From 66-474 sp035249465 (GTDB lineage Bacteria; Pseudomonadota; Gammaproteobacteria; Xanthomonadales; Rhodanobacteraceae): 6,589 nt of DNA. Shown here piece after piece: positions 3,925 through 6,589 of this stretch. The position numbers and the translations under genes were made by a program. The stretch spans positions 1 to 6,589 of the forward strand of contig DATFGL010000197.1 of assembly GCA_035249465.1 (NCBI GenBank). The letters are read 5' to 3'. The notes beneath the pieces were generated by a model. That model was not told the DNA's origin. It ran no database searches and saw nothing but the letters and a program-made list of their open reading frames with translations. The stretch's first letter is position 1. Each line of letters opens with the position of its first letter.

Positions 3925-6441
3925 CTACGGTGTTTGCCCGTTGACGGACGCTTCCGCGACCACGTCGGGCGTGATCTTCATGATGGATTGCCGCACTTCG
4001 CGCGCGAGGATCAGCCGCGCATCGCGTGCAACGTCGTTCAACACCGCGTCGAATTCGAGTTTGCCATCGGCGTCGGGCCAGACGATGCGGCGTTCGCGCA
4101 GTTTCTGTATGAAGCCCCGGAACAGTCCCTTGTCGAAGAATTCCGGCGCGCTCTGCTGATACAGCAGCGACAGGCGTTGCGCGGCAAGCTGGCACAGGTT
4201 TTCCAGTTGCCCGGCGGTCAGCGTGTGCGGACCGTTCTTCACCAACGCCGCGATCGCGATGTAGTAACGCTCGAACGCCTGCAACAGGCAATGCGCGAGC
4301 AGGCGCAACTGGTACGCATCGTCTTCGCGTCCGGCGGCCAGGTGCAGCAGGCGGCCTTCGCCGCCGGCCAGCAATCCGCGCGCGATCAGCAGATCGATCA
4401 AGGCTTCGATTCGCCCCGCGAATCCGCCGGCATCCCACGGCAGGAACAATTCGGATTGGATGAACGGGTACACCGCACGGCCTAGCCTGACCACGTTTTC
4501 CCGCGCGATGCGGCGGTTGTTGATGAAGCAGCACGCGACCCACGCGCCGGCCGCGAACAGGTGCAGCACGTTGTTGCGGAAGTAGGACAGCAGCACCGCC
4601 TTTTCGCCCTCGACCGCAAGCACGTCGCCGAGCGGATGCGCGATGCGGCGGATCCAGTCCATCTGTTCGGCGTAGGCGACGATGCTGGCGGGCGCCATCG
4701 GCGTGATGGTGGTGCGATCCGAATACGGCAACTCCGTCAGGATCGCCTTCATCAGTTCCAGTTGCGCCAGCAGGTCGGCCTCGGCGAGCGCATGGCGTGG
4801 CGCCGCCAGCAGCGCCAGCGCGATCAGGTTGATCGGGTTGACGTCGGCGGCGCGGTTGGTGTTGATCAGAATTTGCTCACCCAGCCGGTCCAGCACCTGG
4901 TTGAGCCATTCCGGCTTGCTGTCGGAACTGTCGCCTTGCGCGCGCCAATCCGGATTGGCGGCATCCAGCAGCGTGTTCAGCTCGATCGGTTCGCCAAAGT
5001 TCAGGGTGACGCGGCCGTAGTGCTGGCGCAGCGCCTTGCGCCCGCCGCGCAGCAGCGCGAGCCACGTCTCCTTTTCCTTCTTCTGGCCGGACAGTTCGCC
5101 GATGTAGGCGCGGCCCTCCATGAGCTTTTCGTAACCGATGTACACCGGCTGGAACAGCACCGGCCGGCGCGGCGCGCGCAGGAACGCGCGCACGGTCATC
5201 GACAACAACCCGAAGCGCGGTGCCAGCAGGCGCCCGGTGCGTGACCGCGTACCTTCGACGAAGTATTCGATGGGTACGCCGCGCTCGATCAGTTGCGCCA
5301 TGTATTCCTTGAAGATCACCGAGTACAGCGCATTGCCCTTGAAGCTGCGGCGCAGGAAGAAGGCGCCGCCGCGGCGCAGGAACGAACCCAGCACCGGCAG
5401 ATTGAGGTTCACGCCGGCTGCGATGTGCGGCACCACCACGCCACTGGCCTGGAGCTGGTACGACAACAGCACGTAATCGGCGTGGCTGCGGTGGCTGGGC
5501 ACGTACACCACTTCGTAGCCCGGCGCGATCCCGCGCAGCGTGTCGAAGTGGTGCATCGCGATACCGTCGTACAGTTTGTTCCAGAAATTGGACAGCAGGA
5601 ACGACGCCGACCGTACGAACGGCGGCGAATAATCCGCCGCGATCTCGTCCATCAGTTTCTGCGCCTGCCGCCAGGCTTGCGCGTGCGGAATGTTTTCGCG
5701 CGCCGCGGTGGCGGCGATCGCCGCGCGCACATTTTCCGCATTCAGCACCGAATCGACCACGGTGCGCCGGTGCGAAAGGTCGGGGCCGATCACCGTGGTG
5801 CGCACGCGGCGGAAGTGCACGCGCAGCACGCGCGCGAGTTTGCGTTGCAGGCGTTCGATGCGTTCGCCGCTCGATTCCTCGCGCAGGTCGTGCAGCGAAA
5901 TCGGCGGCGAGAAGCGCACGATGGTGTCGCGCCCGTTCAACAGCATGGCGAGCAGCCGTCGGAAATGCCCGACCACCGCCCAGTTTTCCGAGAACAGCAC
6001 GCTGAACCAGCCCGATTGCCGGTTCGGCGCGCGGCCGACGTAGATCGCGACCGGCATCAATTGCACGTTGCGTTCGGGCGCGGCTTCCAGCACCCGCAAC
6101 AGTTGCCGCAGCGTGTCTTGCGCGGCATGGTCGCGGCCGCGCCGCTGGAACCAGCCGCCGGTGCCGCGCATCGCGAACATCGCGCGGCGGCGTTTGCCCA
6201 GGCCGGGCACCCACGCGAGCGGGCTGGGAAGTCCGGCTTCGTGGCAGGCGCGCTCCAGGATCAGGCTGTCGGAAAAACCGTTGCGCTCGATCACGTAGAT
6301 CACCGGCGTGTCGGGCGCCAGCAGCGTCACCGGCTCGGCGGGGTCGCGCTTGATCTTGATCCACGGCCCCAGCAACGTGCCCCACAGCGCACGCCACCAG
6401 CCGGCATGCGCCAGGGTATCGCGGGACAGGGTTTCGGTCAT
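3925..6441 (-). CDS. plsB: Glycerol-3-phosphate 1-O-acyltransferase PlsB
   Basis: The 838-residue protein (from ATG 6441) acylates position 1 of sn-glycerol-3-phosphate using acyl-CoA or acyl-ACP, the first step of phospholipid synthesis at the inner membrane. The four acyltransferase blocks are clear: VPSHRSHADY with the catalytic HX4D at His317 and Asp322; GGAFFLRRSFKGN (358-370); FVEGTRSRTGR (394-404); and PVYIGYEKLMEG (432-443). Long N-terminal (1-300) and C-terminal (about 450-838) regions match the large PlsB type; E. coli PlsB is 807 residues, so this one is slightly longer. ATG 6453 (four residues longer) is an alternative start; the frame stays open to the right edge, but the residues before 6453 are Arg/Ser/Pro-rich and unlike PlsB. 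No strong Shine-Dalgarno is visible at either start. The last residues are VNGQTP and the stop is TAG at 3927-3925. It converges with the GNAT gene over a palindromic spacer. Confidence 0.97.
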   Translation of the reverse strand: MTETLSRDTLAHAGWWRALWGTLLGPWIKIKRDPAEPVTLLAPDTPVIYVIERNGFSDSLILERACHEAGLPSPLAWVPGLGKRRRAMFAMRGTGGWFQRRGRDHAAQDTLRQLLRVLEAAPERNVQLMPVAIYVGRAPNRQSGWFSVLFSENWAVVGHFRRLLAMLLNGRDTIVRFSPPISLHDLREESSGERIERLQRKLARVLRVHFRRVRTTVIGPDLSHRRTVVDSVLNAENVRAAIAATAARENIPHAQAWRQAQKLMDEIAADYSPPFVRSASFLLSNFWNKLYDGIAMHHFDTLRGIAPGYEVVYVPSHRSHADYVLLSYQLQASGVVVPHIAAGVNLNLPVLGSFLRRGGAFFLRRSFKGNALYSVIFKEYMAQLIERGVPIEYFVEGTRSRTGRLLAPRFGLLSMTVRAFLRAPRRPVLFQPVYIGYEKLMEGRAYIGELSGQKKEKETWLALLRGGRKALRQHYGRVTLNFGEPIELNTLLDAANPDWRAQGDSSDSKPEWLNQVLDRLGEQILINTNRAADVNPINLIALALLAAPRHALAEADLLAQLELMKAILTELPYSDRTTITPMAPASIVAYAEQMDWIRRIAHPLGDVLAVEGEKAVLLSYFRNNVLHLFAAGAWVACCFINNRRIARENVVRLGRAVYPFIQSELFLPWDAGGFAGRIEALIDLLIARGLLAGGEGRLLHLAAGREDDAYQLRLLAHCLLQAFERYYIAIAALVKNGPHTLTAGQLENLCQLAAQRLSLLYQQSAPEFFDKGLFRGFIQKLRERRIVWPDADGKLEFDAVLNDVARDARLILAREVRQSIMKITPDVVAEASVNGQTP

Positions 6442-6589
6442 GACGCGTGCCATCGGTTTGCTGCGCGGCGATCCTGAGGGTGGGGACGAACGTGAGCCGG
6501 GATTCTCCCATATCCACGCCAAGGGCTTGTTCCGCAACGGCCTGGAAGCGCGCCTCAGGGCGAACGATCCGACGATTGCCCGCGGCTTG
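6442..6589 (+). other. plsB upstream region, possibly start of a divergent gene
   Basis: No convincing plsB promoter is found here; TATGGG- and AGAAT-like bits on the minus strand lack a good -35. One rightward frame is open from ATG 6440 to the edge (50 codons). From about 6515 onward it reads HAKGLFRNGLEARLRANDPTIARGL, with balanced composition and G or C in 22 of 25 third positions, which is what a real gene in this genome would show. The plsB frame on the other strand has the same third-position bias but gives an Arg/Pro/Ser-rich sequence. The ATG at 6440 overlaps the plsB start codon, and I see no better start, so this is only a possible gene fragment. The family is not recognised. Confidence 0.25.

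Noticed and set aside
3537..3944. 135-codon rightward frame running through the GNAT end and the spacer
   Set aside because: It is a shifted frame of the GNAT gene, and its tail is a translation of the palindromic repeats rather than a conserved protein.
5293..6477. 394-codon rightward open frame antisense to plsB
   Set aside because: It is rich in His, Arg and Gln and has no recognisable domain. It arises from the high-GC codon pattern of plsB, whose catalytic blocks are unmistakable on the other strand.
6442..6537. N-terminal extension of PlsB from TTG 6537
   Set aside because: The extra residues are Arg/Ser/Pro-rich and unlike PlsB N-termini; ATG 6441 (or 6453) gives a length close to the family.

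Overview
The window is GC-rich (by eye around 65%) with high-GC third codon positions and dense gene packing. The PlsB, RdgC and TtcA homologues resemble gammaproteobacterial proteins. Together this suggests a chromosomal housekeeping region of a gammaproteobacterium, most likely from the Xanthomonadales/Rhodanobacteraceae group. The lineage is my inference, not a search result. I see no transposase, integrase, phage gene, CRISPR array, tRNA or rRNA.

Layout from left to right. (1) Bases 1-141 (+) hold the last 46 codons of a membrane protein that ends in a hydrophobic helix. (2) Three leftward genes follow in transcription order: ttcA (1950-2828, tRNA 2-thiocytidine synthetase), rdgC (903-1829, DNA-binding recombination regulator) and a YgjP/SprT-like zinc metallopeptidase (145-906). 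The rdgC stop and the peptidase start overlap as ATGA. (3) A 46-bp divergent spacer separates ttcA from a small DUF465/YdcH-type gene (2875-3084, +). (4) A 156-bp spacer full of short hairpins precedes a rightward GNAT acetyltransferase (3241-3825). (5) A 99-bp convergent spacer with two strong hairpins lies before plsB (3925-6441, -), the glycerol-3-phosphate acyltransferase of phospholipid synthesis. (6) The last 148 bp upstream of plsB may contain the beginning of a divergent rightward gene, but this is weak.

The genes do not form one pathway. ttcA, rdgC and the peptidase look like one leftward transcription unit joining tRNA thiolation, recombination control and a protease. The GNAT and plsB converge on a palindromic spacer. 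I found no convincing novel multi-gene system. The most notable signals are non-coding: a 50-nt stretch just before rdgC whose transcript is 29 C and only 2 G (rut-like or S1-dependent leader), a near-perfect inverted repeat that places two back-to-back -10 boxes right at the ttcA and YdcH-like start codons (candidate leaderless transcripts), and long palindromes in the spacers that look like dispersed intergenic repeats.
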